A stretch of DNA of 64,000 nucleotides from positions 18,260,338 to 18,324,337 of the forward strand of contig CM034401.1 in the NCBI GenBank assembly GCA_019925095.2, written 5' to 3'. The DNA is from Dendrolimus kikuchii (Eukaryota > Arthropoda > Insecta > Lepidoptera > Lasiocampidae). The number at the start of each line of letters is the position of its first letter. The stretch's first letter is position 1. The notes beneath the pieces were generated by a model. That model searched no databases and was not told the origin of the DNA. It worked only from the letters and a program-made list of their open reading frames with translations. Positions 52,646 through 64,000 of this stretch are shown here, one piece after another. Both the position numbers and the translations under genes were made by a program.

Positions 52646-53649
52646 CTTTGTTACAAAATGTTACTTTTATGATTGATTTTTTATTTAAGTTAATTAGTAA
52701 GATATTTGCTCCTCGTGTAGTTTTTTCGTAGAAAATGGAAAATTTTAAATAGATTTAAAATGGCGGTGATCTATAAAAATAATAATAATGTAAATTAGTT
52801 TGAGCAAGTAACGTATAGTTTATAACGGATTAGTTTTTAAGTTGTTTTTGGAAAAATATTTTTTGGTTTCGATAGTTAGTCTTCACAATTTATAGTATTG
52901 TTGCAAGCCGATACTAATCTTTTGCGGGTGTCTTATTACCTCTTTGAATTTGAGTGATCTATTGTTCGCGCTAATATTTTGTTCATGCCGCCGTAAGACG
53001 TCATAAAAACTTCTTTCCCCTGTTGGTATTTTATGCGAATTCTTGAAAGCCATTTAACGATTTCAAGAACTAGTGGGCGGCTTGTTGCTAGAAAGCCATG
53101 TCTAATTTACAAATGGATGAAGGTCTATCAGTGGAAAATGTGCCAGTCGTGTTCTGACTGCGAACGAGGCGTTACCTAGTGCACTTTCAGAGGGAGTATC
53201 TATAACTTTGCACGATTTATGTCAACGATTTTCTACCCTATGGTTTGGTTTTGTTGTATTCGGCTATAGTTGTAAGAACTGTGAATTACGTGTGTGCACT
53301 GCACTTCTAATAAACTTTGTGATAATTTCAACGGCATTTTCGAATTTACATCATACAAACCCCTACAAATTCGTAACAGTATCACTGTCCATAGACACAC
53401 GCTTAGTCAACTGGGTGAATCTCCTGCGCATTATTGCCTGCAACCATGCTTTTTTGTAGTCCTATATTTTCTTAAGAATTTACTTATATCAAGTTACTTG
53501 TTGATAACACAATGAGCGTTAATCTGTGATATTGTATCAAAAGATGAATGCTCTAGCACGAGTTTTAAAAAATATGGATGCCGACAGTGATGCGTTCAGG
53601 AGATTTACCCAGCTAAGCTTTTCTATTATAAATACTTTTTCTTGCGTGG
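52646..53649. other. AT-rich unique sequence, 1 kb
   Basis: No repeat family or coding frame recognised. Confidence 0.5.
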
Positions 53650-53810
53650 CTGGCAAAAAAGCAGATAGCTCACGTAATGGAGAGTGGTTTCCATTAGATA
53701 TTTCCAACACCATGAGCGAAGCCAACACGTTACCAACCTTTAGGATAGGATACAGGGGATGCAGTAGACGAGATGAGATATAGTAGAGGGGACAGATGGG
53801 ACAGACACGG
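53650..53810 (-). mobile_element. SINE-2 fragment (tail and purine-rich body)
   Basis: Image of the tail (ctggcaaaaaagcagatagc, ggtttccattagatatttcc, agcgaagccaacacgttacc) followed by ataggatacaggggatgcag and gacagatgggacaga. Confidence 0.5.
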
Positions 53811-53848
53811 AACATCTAAATCACAATCTTGAGAAATTGGACATATGG

Positions 53849-54090
53849 ATGCATTTCATGGGACCGTTAATGTACAATAAACTACATAAAAGGATAATGG
53901 AGTCACTATCCGTTGGTTCATTTAAAATACAGCTCAGGAAATTGTTAGTCGAGCTCACCTATAGCCATGAAGTGTTTATGACTTAATTTTAATTGTGACC
54001 ATAATTTATATAATAATAATGATGATATCTGTGTACCTGTGACATATACGAATTTTTATTTTTATTAATAAACTAATTTATCTATATAAG
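53849..54090 (+). mobile_element. LINE C-terminal remnant and 3' UTR
   Basis: Forty-five codons plus stop (53,849-53,986): MHFMGPLMYNKLHKRIMESL, SVGSFKIQLRKLLVELTYSH, EVFMT. The pattern 'GP..YNKL........SF...L..LL....' is the usual ending of CR1/Jockey-type reverse transcriptases. An AT-rich 3' UTR with aataataatgatg follows. Confidence 0.55.
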
Positions 54091-55438
54091 TATTATTGTA
54101 TATTACACATTAAATTTATATGATTAGTTTTTACGCATGTCGTGGTCTCCAGTAATTGAAGGAGCACATTGATTAAACTTTTAAGGTTATGTATATGTTA
54201 AAAATCTGTTATGTGTATCCTTTGTTGGAGATTCTAATAATAATAAATAAATAAAATAAATAATAATAATAATAGAAATTGACGTGTACCTGTGTTATGA
54301 ATAATAGATTTCTGATTTCTGGGTCGAATAGTAGGAATGAGTAAGACGAGATAATATGATGATGGATTAAAATCCAGGTGCGACAGCACTTAAAACTGCT
54401 GTCGCCCTTTCAGCTTTTGATAATCACCGTCGATATAATTGCATACACTTGACTGATACTGGAGTCGATTATACTAATCACGCGGGCATTATTGTCAGGC
54501 CCGGAGCATAGATCGAAATTAAACGCCGCCATTGAACCAGGAAGTGCTGAATTGAATTATGTTATACAATTATAATTGATAGGTAGTTGCAGGTGCTATT
54601 GTAGCTGTTGTGTACGAAATGTTGCGTGATTCATGCGTCGATTAAAGGCGTCGTGTTTGTGTTAATGTCGGGGAGTAATACTTTTGATATATGTGGTTTT
54701 TTACTCGACTTGTAATGAAAAGTGTCAGTCCATGCACTGTGAAGGGTGTTTTCTGTTTATTATTATTTTTTTGGGACTTTTGTTACATTGGCATGCCAGC
54801 CCCATTGTCCCCTCAACATAACGTACAATATGGGGTAGTTTTGTTGAGGTGACGAATTTCTTCTATTAAGGAAGACTAAAAACATGTAATTGAAAATACC
54901 CATATCAAAAAATTATTGGACAATTTTTTTTTCAAATAATTTTTCATTGAAACTATTATTTCAGCTGTACCATCTTGAATTTTTCCAGAAATTTCCTCGT
55001 CATGAATATAAAAATAAGAGAACGTCTCCTATTTCTCATATAGGTGTATATGAGAGGGCATATTTTTTACAAGTTTGAAAGCAAACATATTGCAAATCTA
55101 TTTATCGGCTTATATAGAAATTCATTGCGGAACATCGTTAATATTTTTCAAAATCTGTCTAACAATATCGCATATAATCGTGTACATATTTACACCGGAA
55201 AAAAAACCATTTTGAATTAAATATATGCCGCCGGACAACCCAAATTTTGTAGAATTAGTACCTTTTGTTGTATGTAGTATTTTCGCAAATTCACAATATT
55301 GTTATAATTATTACAGCGGGATATAGAAACAGCAAATAAAGTAGATATCAAAATGTTTAACCCATTGTTTAGTTATAGTACTCCATAGAAGATTTAATTA
55401 CAAATCTAAATTTCATAGAAATCAAATAGAAACTAATC
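54091..55438. other. AT-rich unique sequence, 1.35 kb
   Basis: (TAA/TAAA)n at 54,235-54,274. No other repeat, hairpin or coding frame recognised. Confidence 0.45.
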
Positions 55439-55620
55439 ATGAATACATACATACATAACTTCACGCCAGTTCCCTTGCGGGGTAGGCACGAACAACAGAG
55501 CGCCATTCAGGCTTATTCTTACACACCTCACTAGCTTCTTGACATTCATAACTCTTGTCATGCACGCTCGTCTGTTCTTAAGGCTTCTGACATCACCTTC
55601 TGCTAGTACATGAATACATA
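55439..55620 (-). mobile_element. RTE-A LINE 3' fragment
   Basis: The insertion is about 55,451-55,608, with TSD catgaatacata at 55,439-55,450 and 55,609-55,620. A 1-base loss (agcttcttgacatt) breaks the frame. Confidence 0.87.
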
Positions 55621-55954
55621 AACGTAACTAAACCCTTTCAAATTCATTTAAAACAAATTCCATTGTTAAATTTATGCTAAGTTTAATTAGGCTTCCCTAT
55701 AAAATAGCTTTGATTAAAAACATACCTACCTCTCTCTAGCTATCATCGTCTCCTTTGACAAAATTTGAATAAAATACAAAATTAAATTCGAAACAATCCC
55801 CTCAAAGAGCCTAACAGAGTTGATTAAGTATAAATTGAATTTGATTGACACTAGAAACTTTGTAATTTACTTAATAAATGTAATTAACCTTGCATTGTTT
55901 CACACAAAAGGCTGAATATAGTATATAAGTAGGTACTTCCGTTTTATTAAGACC
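55621..55954. other. AT-rich sequence, nothing recognised
   Basis: No feature supported. Confidence 0.5.
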
Positions 55955-56390
55955 TGTATCAATTTTGAGATGCGAGCACTGCGCAAAATCTGCGGAGTGA
56001 CGCTCGCGGACCGCGTTCGTAATACCGAAGTAAGAAAGAGAGTTGGTCTGAAAGAGAGTGTCGGGGTGAAGGTAAGGAAAGGAATGCTCCGGTGGTTCGG
56101 GCATGTGGAAAGAATGCATGATGAAAGAATGACTAAACAGATATACAATGCAAAAGTGGATGGATGCAGAAGTCGTGGAAGGCCACGACACACCTTCCAT
56201 GATCAAATTGATCGTGTACTAGCAGAGGGTGATGTCAGGAGCCTTAAGAACAGACGAGCGTGCATGACAAGAGTTATGAATGTCAAAGAAGCAACTGAGG
56301 TGTGTAAGAATGGGCCTAAATGGCGCTCTGTTGTTCGTGCCTACCCCGCAAGGGAACTGGCGTGAAGTTATGCATGTATGTATCAATTTT
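55955..56390 (+). mobile_element. RTE-A LINE 3' fragment with intact frame
   Basis: The insertion is 55,967-56,378, with TSD tgtatcaatttt at 55,955-55,966 and 56,379-56,390. An uninterrupted 131-codon frame encodes MRALRKICGVTLADRVRNTE, VGVKVRKGMLRWFGHVERM, QIYNAKVDGCRSRGRPRHT, FHDQIDRVLAEGDVRSLKN and the C-terminus to a TGA beside the tail. It is the C-terminal region after the RT thumb only. Probably among the youngest insertions here. Confidence 0.9.
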
Positions 56391-57055
56391 TCTGTTTGTA
56401 TTTATACCGTTGTCGTTGTTAGCTAATCGTTGTCCACAGCTGAGCTCTGGACTGTGACCTCCGTTTTTCTTCTCAAGTCCTCACGCGGCGATCTGCATAC
56501 GTGATGTATCCACTTGATAACAGGGCAGCGCACATTGCGTTTACTAACACGGGATCTTTATTCCTGGGGATCAATTCTTCTATTACATTATCATCGGAAT
56601 GTTCGGCCACTGGTGTAATCGTTGTTTTTCGTACAAGAATTATGACGCCAGTGGTCGAATATTCTGAGGATATTATATACTAAAAGAATTGATGTCCAGC
56701 AACTCATAACCTCTACTATCAGCTGGAGGTCCTAAGACAGACGTAAATGTCCTACTGCCGCTTCAGTTTACTAACTTTAAGAGATGTGTCGTTGACTGTA
56801 GTATTGTTGCGAATCACCTCATTTCGGATTTTATCCATAACAGAAACTTCAGAAATGGCTCGTTCCAATCCTTAGTATATATTGTAGTATATGTGATGGT
56901 ACTTCCGAATACTCATTGATATAAAGGACGAATGAAAGTAAGCTCGTAATCAACTGATGTACCACTAGCAACACAATAATAGGTCGCTGACACGGTGACC
57001 TAAGGATAAGTCACACATTGTAATGATAATATCTTAAGAATAAACGGTATTTCCT
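56391..57055. other. Mostly unique; possible LINE scrap at 56,420-56,500
   Basis: cgttgtccacagctgagctc resembles common RTE-type 3' coding scraps, but the match is too short to call. Confidence 0.35.
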
Positions 57056-57223
<168 letters not shown>

Positions 57224-57485
57224 GGACGATGGGCTGGCAAGTAAAACAACACTTTACGAGTATCCGTTCTCGCGATGCGCGTGCGTTTATTTTTTATTAA
57301 TTTTAATAAAACGTACAGTATCTTCAAATCAAAATACATAAGAATTATTAAGAGCGTCTTGCGTCGTGCGTACGTCGTCCATCTGAATCTTTCATTCTCT
57401 CTCACTCGTCACCTCTTTCACACTATGGGTTCGTTCAGAAATATCATCTTACATTCCTCACATCATGCGTTCAAGATACATCATT

Positions 57486-57602
<117 letters not shown>

Positions 57603-57687
57603 ATACAAACATACATAACTTCAGGCTAGTTCCCTTGCGGGGTAGGCACGAACAACAGAGTGCCATTTAGGCTTATTCTTACACACC

Positions 57688-57692
<5 letters not shown>
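57603..57692 (-). mobile_element. RTE-A LINE 3' fragment between (TA)n tracts
   Basis: catacaaacatacataactt, ttcccttgcggggtaggcac, cagagtgccatttaggctta and acacacctcact. (TA)n on both sides hides the target duplication. Confidence 0.8.

Positions 57693-57749
<57 letters not shown>
57691..57749. repeat. (TA)n microsatellite
   Basis: About 28 TA units. Confidence 0.95.
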
Positions 57750-57750
<1 letters not shown>

Positions 57751-58874
57751 GCTTGCGTAGATTTATTATCAGCTTACTCTTTCATCCAGGAAGAAGAAAC
57801 AAATTTATTCCATAAAAACATTCAAAACAAAAGTGCTATCATAACAGTAATGATAACGCGTTCGCACACCGAGAGAGTCAAGAGAAATATAGTCGCATGG
57901 CAAACTTTCGGTACCGCGTATACCGAGCTTACTGATTCCATACCGCTGCTGTACTGACATTTAATCGAAAACCGGCCCAACCGCCTAAGAGTCAGTTCTA
58001 TTGTTAAAAATAATTTACAAAAGAAAAAGCCAATTCTCCAGCCACGTAACTCCCCTGGCAGATTCTCCAATCATCCACCATGTTAAATCAATTATTTTCG
58101 TATTACACTAATTAGGGATCAATTTTAAAAGGGACGAACCAACATGTTCTGCAATCTGAAAAGGGCCTGCTGCCGTCCATTGTAAGCTGATACTCGGGCA
58201 CATAGTACTGACAGAATATTGTGAAAAAATTTAATGAATTCCCAAGGGTCTATACAGATGGGCTCCATTCTGTATGCCGGAAAATTGGTAAAGTTGAATA
58301 GGTAAACAAATATAGCGTGAATAGGGCATTCAACTTGTTATGAAATTAGTAAGTCACGCCCGCACTTACAGTGAGTAATGGTCCGTTATCTTTAAATTGC
58401 GGCTATTGATTTCTCGTTTTATTATTTTGTTCATGTCTGTATTTCGTGTCGTTTAATACCCAGTAAGTAATAAAAAAGCGCATAATGTTTAAATAAATTT
58501 TAAGTTATGAAAACATTAATATCTATAATATATTATAAATCAATACTGATATATAATATATACTGGATGAATTTGACATAATGGACGAAGGAACGAACTG
58601 AATTATTATGAATGTACGTAAAATACGAGTATATGACTGTACACATAATGGGGATAAACATAGAAGCGATCTCGCTTCTAACCGTTCAAAATGTAACAAT
58701 TCCCGCAGGGTACTGCTGTAGTTATAGATTTAACGCTTTCTCAAAAACTAATTCTAAAACAAAGAACAGAAATATACCTATAACTCATCAAATCATATGA
58801 TTATTTTAGCATTTATGATTTTTACGGGCGGCTGCGATATCTTACCGACCGTTCATTGACCTTAATATCGGTTA
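57751..58874. other. AT-rich unique sequence, 1.1 kb
   Basis: No repeat family or coding frame recognised. Confidence 0.5.
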
Positions 58875-59188
58875 GTTTTTTTTTTATTGCATGAGTTCAG
58901 CAGACAGGCTGACGGCCCACTTGATGAAAAGCGGTTACCATCGCCTATGGACATTTGCAACACCAAAGGTGCTACAAATGCGCTGCTGCACTCTTAAGGG
59001 AGACTAGACCTGGCCACTAATGCCGGATCACAACTCAAGGTTGTTATGGCGGCATACTTTAAACCAGGTAGCCATACAAACGGGCAAATAAATACCCTTA
59101 CCACCTGGCTGTGGGTTGTTTTGTTGCGTGGTACAACACGCCGCCCAGCCGCAGGAAATTGTATTCTTTCTCCGTTCCTGCACGGATA
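58875..59188 (-). mobile_element. SINE-1 copy k (full length)
   Basis: All blocks from the T-rich edge to cctgcacggata, with a small deletion in 'aaaccag(gggtggt)agccat' and a short duplication in 'caaataaataccctt'. Confidence 0.85.
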
Positions 59189-59878
59189 TAAGGACATAGG
59201 CTCCACACAAGTTATGTTAATAATAATACCCATGATAAGGCATATGAACGTAATAATATATTTTACCGTAACTTGTCATTATGGCATGCTTTTCAACTGA
59301 ATCTTGAATCAGAAATAAACACAAAAACTATTTTTTTAAATTTGTTCGTCATTACATAGTCGCCATCGGCCGCATATTTCACGAAGTGTCAGTAATGCGA
59401 ATGTTCACATCTTAATATGTTAAGTGAACAACGAGGATACCCAGAACGTACCTATCACTCGTGACTTGAATTTAGCACGCAACTATGTCTAAAGAAGTCC
59501 GATTATTTATTAAAAGGCCGCGTAACCTTGACGAGGCGTGTTTACAGAGTACGTCTGCACAGACCCTAAGAGGGTAAGGGGTCCGTTTTTCAATGGTCAG
59601 AGTCCGCTTGCCATTTCGTTATAATTGATTTCCCCTTTTTTACGGTTGGACGAGAGTGCCGCGTCACGCGTGCCTCGTTCCCTATTTCGGGGTAGTTCGA
59701 CTAAAGGGCGAATGTGGTGTATTGTGTTTTACAGTCGAGGGAGCACGATGGGAATACATTATTTTTTCCCTTTTTTTATTTCAAGCGTTGGGGAAAATTG
59801 TAAATTTGGTACGAAGATACTGTGAGTCTTCGTGGTTTTGATGCGGTTGAGATTTGGTTCCGTCTTTCTCTCGCCCAG
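59189..59878. other. Unique sequence; CG-richer at 59,640-59,720
   Basis: No repeat or coding signal recognised. Confidence 0.45.
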
Positions 59879-60101
59879 TTTTTTTTTTTCTTTTTTTTAT
59901 TGCTGGAGATCAGCAGACAGGCAGACGGCCCACTTGATGGAAAGCGGTTATCATCGCCTATAGACATTTGCAACAGCAAAGTTGCTGCAAATGCGCTGCT
60001 GCTCGCTTAAGGGAAACTGGAACCTGGTCACTAATGCCGGAACACAACTCAAGGTTGTTATGACGACATACTCTAGACCAGGGGTGGTAGCCATCCAGTC
60101 G
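59879..60101 (-). mobile_element. SINE-1 copy l (5' truncated)
   Basis: Long T-run edge (A-tail), then ctggagatcagcagacaggc to gtagccatccagtcga. Missing its 5' third. Confidence 0.82.
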
Positions 60102-60189
60102 AACTCGTGTAAAATGTAACTTGCAAAAGCTTCAGGACAATCATGTATGAACAGATGGCGCTATATGTTATTATTTTCTTGATTTTTTT

Positions 60190-60432
60190 TTAGTATTTTC
60201 TTAAGTTTTCGCGACTTGTATACATAATAAAACTACGTTTTAACGGTTTTAAGCGCGGTAATTTATTTGATTTTTGTTTTTGCGACGTTTCAGCCACTTT
60301 TCAGTGGCCGTGACCACGGAAGACAAAGATGTCAAGTGTCAACGAGTATTGTTAAAGTTTTATTTAGCGCCGGAAAAACAAAAATCAAATAAATTACCAC
60401 GCTTAAAACCGTTAAAACGTAGTTTTATTGAT
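60190..60432. mobile_element. Foldback element FB2
   Basis: Arms of 59 bp (60,226-60,284 and 60,371-60,429) are inverted copies with about two differences: aataaaactacgttttaacg, gttttaagcg(c/t)ggtaattt, atttgatttttgttttt. The loop of about 86 nt contains gccacttttcagtggc and cgtgaccacgg, both self-complementary. The extended left end (tagtattttcttaagttttc) is shared with 52.56 kb. No coding frame. Confidence 0.75.
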
Positions 60433-62013
60433 TTTTTATGTTTATTATTTAAAGCATATTTTTTGACATCAAATACGTTAAGTCGTAACGTTTCTTTTTA
60501 TTTTTTAACTAATTTGATTTAGAAAGTTGTTTTAATGATAAAACACCAAAACTGCGTTAAGAATGGATTGCAGTGCCATCTAGTTATATAAAATTTAGGA
60601 GTTTCTTTATTGTGAGATTGTAATTACAATTACTATGTGTCTTTCATAGTTTTCTATTATTTTATTATTTCTACCATTATTTAAAAGTACTTATTGATTA
60701 GAATTAACAATTAATTATGCCATAATAGTAGAGTTAAGTGATTGACTACAGATGAAGTACACAGCCTGTCATAAATTAGTTATTATGACTTTTAAATTTT
60801 GTTAAGCTAGACTTTTCATGCGAGTTCGATCGTATAAATCTTGAATCCTTGTCCCGGGAAAAATATAATGTTGTTGCAATAAAAATAGTCTATTACCCGC
60901 GTTTTCATAAATTCAATATGTTGACTTTTTGGCGTGTAGTATTTGCCTATTGTAAAAATGACTATATAATTGATGATGATGATGATTAACATAGCAAACA
61001 TACGTAGAAGAAAGATGATTTTAAAGTTTGTCACGCCTAAATTTGGATTGAAATTAGGTATACTATCCATATGCTCAAAATACCTATCTAATGAAAATTA
61101 AAATAGTTATTTATGATACTAATATGGGAAGTTGGTTTTTAGAAACGAATAGGCGAATGTAATGCTTATCATAGTCACGAGTCTGTAAGAACCAATAACG
61201 GCACGTTGGTCATGCAACGTTTTTCAACACATTTACGACAAAACAGTACAATATGTAATAAAACAAACATAAATATCAGTAAGTCGCAACATTCTTTGAT
61301 GTTTCTACTATAAAAATGGCGCCACGTGCGCGGGATAAAAATTAGAACTACATCTTTCGTCTCATTTTGTCTATAATATTAAAGTGAGACAAATATATCG
61401 ATCAAAAGCACTTCTAAGGAAGTTCGATTATTCAGCTTACTTATTTTCGTAATGTGAAACTACTTGATATAATTTTTTTTTAACATAAGTACGTGTGGTA
61501 AAATAGGGTGAGATCACCTATTTGCAGGACGTTCCATTGTGTGGTGCGTAATCTTTAACTTTCGAACTATGTCTACAAGGTTCGTAAATGCAGGTGTTGA
61601 CCAAATGTGTCGTAAAATATATTTATGTACCTACATATTACTAATTTCACTGCATTTTTACCTGTAATATTGTGTTTGTAGAGATCCATTAACTGTAAAG
61701 GAACTTTACGTGATTTTTCTTGTGTATCTTAAAGCGTAGTGTAAATACCACTGTGTAAAGGCAGAAAGTATTGCCAGCCTTTAATAAATAGAAGAATCTG
61801 ATCGGAATGTATTTCCAGTTTATCTTACTATCATTTATCATGATATAAATGATTATAGAAACCATTTTTTTAAACCTTCGTTCTAGGTTTAATAGAAGAA
61901 CAATAATAAAAGTTTCAATCATGTTTGTTTCTAAAACATTTTTTTTTAGATAGAACCAATTTTTAATAAGTTTCTTTTCAATTACGTATTAAGTAACCAC
62001 AATATCCATGTAG
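60433..62013. other. AT-rich unique sequence, 1.6 kb
   Basis: A small (GAT)n lies at 60,972-60,985. No repeat family or coding frame recognised. Confidence 0.5.
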
Positions 62014-62334
62014 ATTTTTTATTTTTTTTATTGCAGGAGACCCACCAGACAGGCAGACGGCCCACTTGATGAAAAGCGGTTATCATCGCCTATGGACATT
62101 TGCAACACCAAAGTTGTTACAAATGCGCTGCTGCTCTCCTAAGGGAAACTGGAACCTGGTCACTAATGCCAGAACACAACTCAAGGTTGTTATGGCGACA
62201 TACTTTAAACCAGGGGTGGTAGCCATCCAGTTGGGCAAATGCCCTATCACCTGGCTGTGGGTTGTTAAGTCGCCTCTTACGACAGGTCGCCCGGCCGCAG
62301 GAAATTGTATTCTTTCTCCGTTCCTGCACGGATA
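62014..62334 (-). mobile_element. SINE-1 copy m (full length)
   Basis: T-rich edge to cctgcacggata, all blocks present; resembles copies h and i. Confidence 0.87.
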
Positions 62335-62609
62335 ATTTTCTACAGATATTAAATTACAGATGAATCGATACTAATAACATCTTATAAAGCAATTATAACT
62401 AACCACCAAAGAGTATTAATTGAGTACTGAAATTTTCATTTCTTAGTAGTTTTCATCCATGCCATACATGTACAATCTTATGATTCGTCTGTCCATGGCT
62501 ATCCAAAGCGTTGGAATGTTTCCTTTAAACAATTGAAATCTAAGTTGCCTTCGGTGAAAAGTTAGTTGATATTAATTACGCAACAGTTCTCAAGAACATT
62601 TTTTTCTTG

Positions 62610-62735
62610 ATTTGAAATGAGGCTGAGGGTTTCCTACGGCACTACGATATGGGGTTTTTACAAAAAGGTTGCCATGAAATTTCATCGAGGCCGGCATCGC
62701 GTTAGTGCGTTGCTGGCTTGTCGCCTGACAACCAA
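62610..62735 (+). pseudogene. L3-type LINE C-terminal relic
   Basis: HYDMGFLQKGCHEISSRPAS aligns by eye with L3 'ERYNMGLFKKGLNRYLKSQRGR'. Short, with stops. Low confidence. Confidence 0.35.
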
Positions 62736-63106
62736 ACCAGGGAAGACACAGTTCCGCCTCAAACTTGCAATAACATGAATAAAAGTGCCGTGCCATGTCG
62801 AATCATCAGTCATGCGAGATCAGGCGCGTAGCAACAAGTTTAGTGCGGCCTTCTTTATGCCAAATATTAATCTGCCTTATGATGTCACGATTCCACAGTA
62901 TAGGTGATAATAGATAACCTCTAATTACAATAATGTGTATATCGTCCGTCAACCACTTTCAATCAGGTGGGGCGTTAGTCTGTATGCTGCAGTAATATTT
63001 GTAAAAACAAATAATTCTTTAATATTTTTTTAAATCTTTACTCCTGGCAATCCTAGACAGTGGTGTGTGTACAGTGTCTTGTTTTGCTTGTTCTATACGT
63101 AAACTA
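62736..63106. other. Unique sequence
   Basis: 62,955-62,990 (accactttcaatcaggtggg, gcgttagtctgtatgctgc) looks like a short LINE-type 3' tail. Nothing else. Confidence 0.35.
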
Positions 63107-63259
63107 AGGCTTCTTCCCCCCGTGGTGGGGGGTGCAGGCACCTGTTGCCGCATTCGATGCGGGGAAGCCTAATCCAGACTCTAGATGAAATAAATACAAC
63201 ATTGGCTCCGTTGCGAGTTGCGACATTCGCTCCGATGTCTTTTGGCGGCATTCGCCAAA
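63107..63259. other. GC-rich run of small perfect hairpins
   Basis: Within 153 bases: aggctt (63,107-63,112) pairs with aagcct (63,165-63,170), enclosing CCCCCC-gtggt-GGGGGG (63,116-63,132) and CCGCAT-tcg-ATGCGG (63,148-63,162). Then come GACAT-tcgctccg-ATGTC (63,222-63,239) and TTTGGCG-gcatt-CGCCAAA (63,241-63,259). This might be a structured RNA, a transposon end or chance in a GC-rich patch. It is not tRNA-like in box sequence. Confidence 0.45.
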
Positions 63260-63734
63260 GCGCCTTTCGGAAACGATATTTGGCGATGTTTTATTGAAAT
63301 TGTGTAGTGTCTTTTCCATTTTGAATTTTTCATTTGACATGTAGATATTTATTTTTACACGGAAAGTTTATGTTCACTTATCTATTTTTAATGTAGTTTT
63401 TTTCTTCTTTTATCTATTTTTAAGGTCTCCTATCATTTTGGCATAAATTTAACTGTTATATAATAGTTATATCCGTCTGTCTATGTATGTTGCAGACATT
63501 TTTGTTAAGCTGATATAATTAAGCTTTAACATTAACGTTAAGTGCGTTAAGCCTCTTCCGAATATACAACATTTTTTTAAATCAATTGATAGTGAGACTG
63601 ACTTGACTTCAAAATTATAATAAAGTATGTGCCATCTAAATTTTGAATTATGACCATGAAAATTCATTACAAATTAAGGTTATGTTAAAACGTATAAAAT
63701 ACTCAACAAACATTTTTTCAACAAGATCCGTTGA
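63260..63734. other. AT-rich sequence, nothing recognised
   Basis: No feature supported. Confidence 0.5.
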
Positions 63735-63875
63735 GTACCAGGTTCCAGTCTCCTTTAAGAGAGCAGCAGCGCATTTGTAGCACCTTTGGTGTTGCAAATG
63801 TCCATAGGCGATGGTAACCGCTTTCCATAACGTGGGCCGTCTGCCTATCTGCTGAACTCCAGCAATAAAAAAAAG
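63735..63875 (+). mobile_element. SINE-1 copy n (3' half, plus strand)
   Basis: Starts at gtaccaggttccagtctcct and runs to ctgctgaactccagcaataa with an A-rich tail. Confidence 0.82.
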
Positions 63876-63934
63876 AGTAATTTTCTATTAAATGCTTTTT
63901 AAGAATGGAACTAAATCTATGCCTTTTGTATATT

Positions 63935-64000
63935 TGTAACGAATAAACTCAAAAACTACTGGACCGATTTCAAAACTTCTTTCATCAATAGAATGCTATA
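63935..64000 (+). repeat. AG-superfamily fragment at window edge
   Basis: gtaacgaataaactcaaaaa, ctactggaccgatttcaaaa: a common phrase of this superfamily, cut by the window end. Confidence 0.5.

Noticed and set aside
55970..56365. 131-residue host protein
   Set aside because: The frame is intact, but the same peptide recurs in 5'-truncated copies with TSDs and a TATG tail. It is the end of a LINE ORF.
56415..56510. Another RTE-type C-terminal scrap
   Set aside because: Only a short phrase (ttgtccacagctgagctc) resembles known LINE ends; the frame does not hold, so it is not listed as an element.

Overview
This window is AT-rich, repeat-laden non-coding DNA from an insect, most probably a moth or butterfly. 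I found no host protein-coding exon, rRNA gene or free-standing tRNA gene. The lepidopteran call rests on the repeats: an R1-clade LINE, several 5'-truncated RTE-like LINEs with microsatellite tails, Jockey/CR1-type LINE 3' ends, tRNA-headed SINEs and widespread 'agctgacccgg' arthropod repeats. No species can be named from the sequence alone. Long open frames over (TA)n, (GA)n or SINE DNA are not genes.

Layout. 1-5.4 kb holds RTE-A fragments, the first SINE-1, a foldback element with nested palindromes (4.0-4.4 kb) and a tRNA-headed SINE-3. 6-10.6 kb holds solo LTR 1 (with an RTE-A inside it), a decayed SINE-1, and the best preserved coding sequence: a 5'-truncated R1-clade LINE (8,023-10,110) with perfect 15-bp target-site duplications (TSDs), then a tRNA-headed SINE-4. 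12.3-13.7 kb is a stack: a SINE-2 split by a hAT-like DNA transposon that carries a transposase C-terminal remnant and a further repeat. 14-24 kb holds solo LTRs 2 and 3, SINE-3 copies, a SINE-2 split by RTE-C, and a small inverted-repeat element. 24-34 kb holds LINE 3' ends and a 1.2-kb inverted-repeat element interrupted by an RTE-A that carries extra 3' sequence. 34-40.5 kb holds SINE-5 with an RTE-C-like 3' end, solo LTR 4 and a 1.2-kb minisatellite with higher-order structure (39.2-40.4 kb). 41-45 kb is mostly unique. 45-64 kb holds a Jockey/CR1 LINE end, many SINE-1 copies, two microsatellite clusters (50.3-50.7 and 57.1-57.75 kb), a second foldback element (60.2 kb) and a GC-rich run of small hairpins (63.1 kb).

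How the parts relate. The RTE-like LINEs end at or a few bases after their stop codon and run into short tandem tails, so even 80-bp copies are recognisable and carry 9-15-bp TSDs. SINE-1 and SINE-2 share their 3' end with the Jockey/CR1-type LINE at 45.1-45.7 kb, and SINE-5 shares its 3' end with RTE-C. This is the pattern expected of SINEs that borrow a LINE's reverse transcriptase. Four solo LTRs, 11 of 14 SINE-1 copies and five of six SINE-3 copies lie on the minus strand. RTE-A copies are balanced, so the bias is not general. The window may be intergenic or inside a large intron; two GC-rich, TATA-bearing or donor-bearing stretches (24.2 and 50.1 kb) are the only weak promoter or first-exon candidates.
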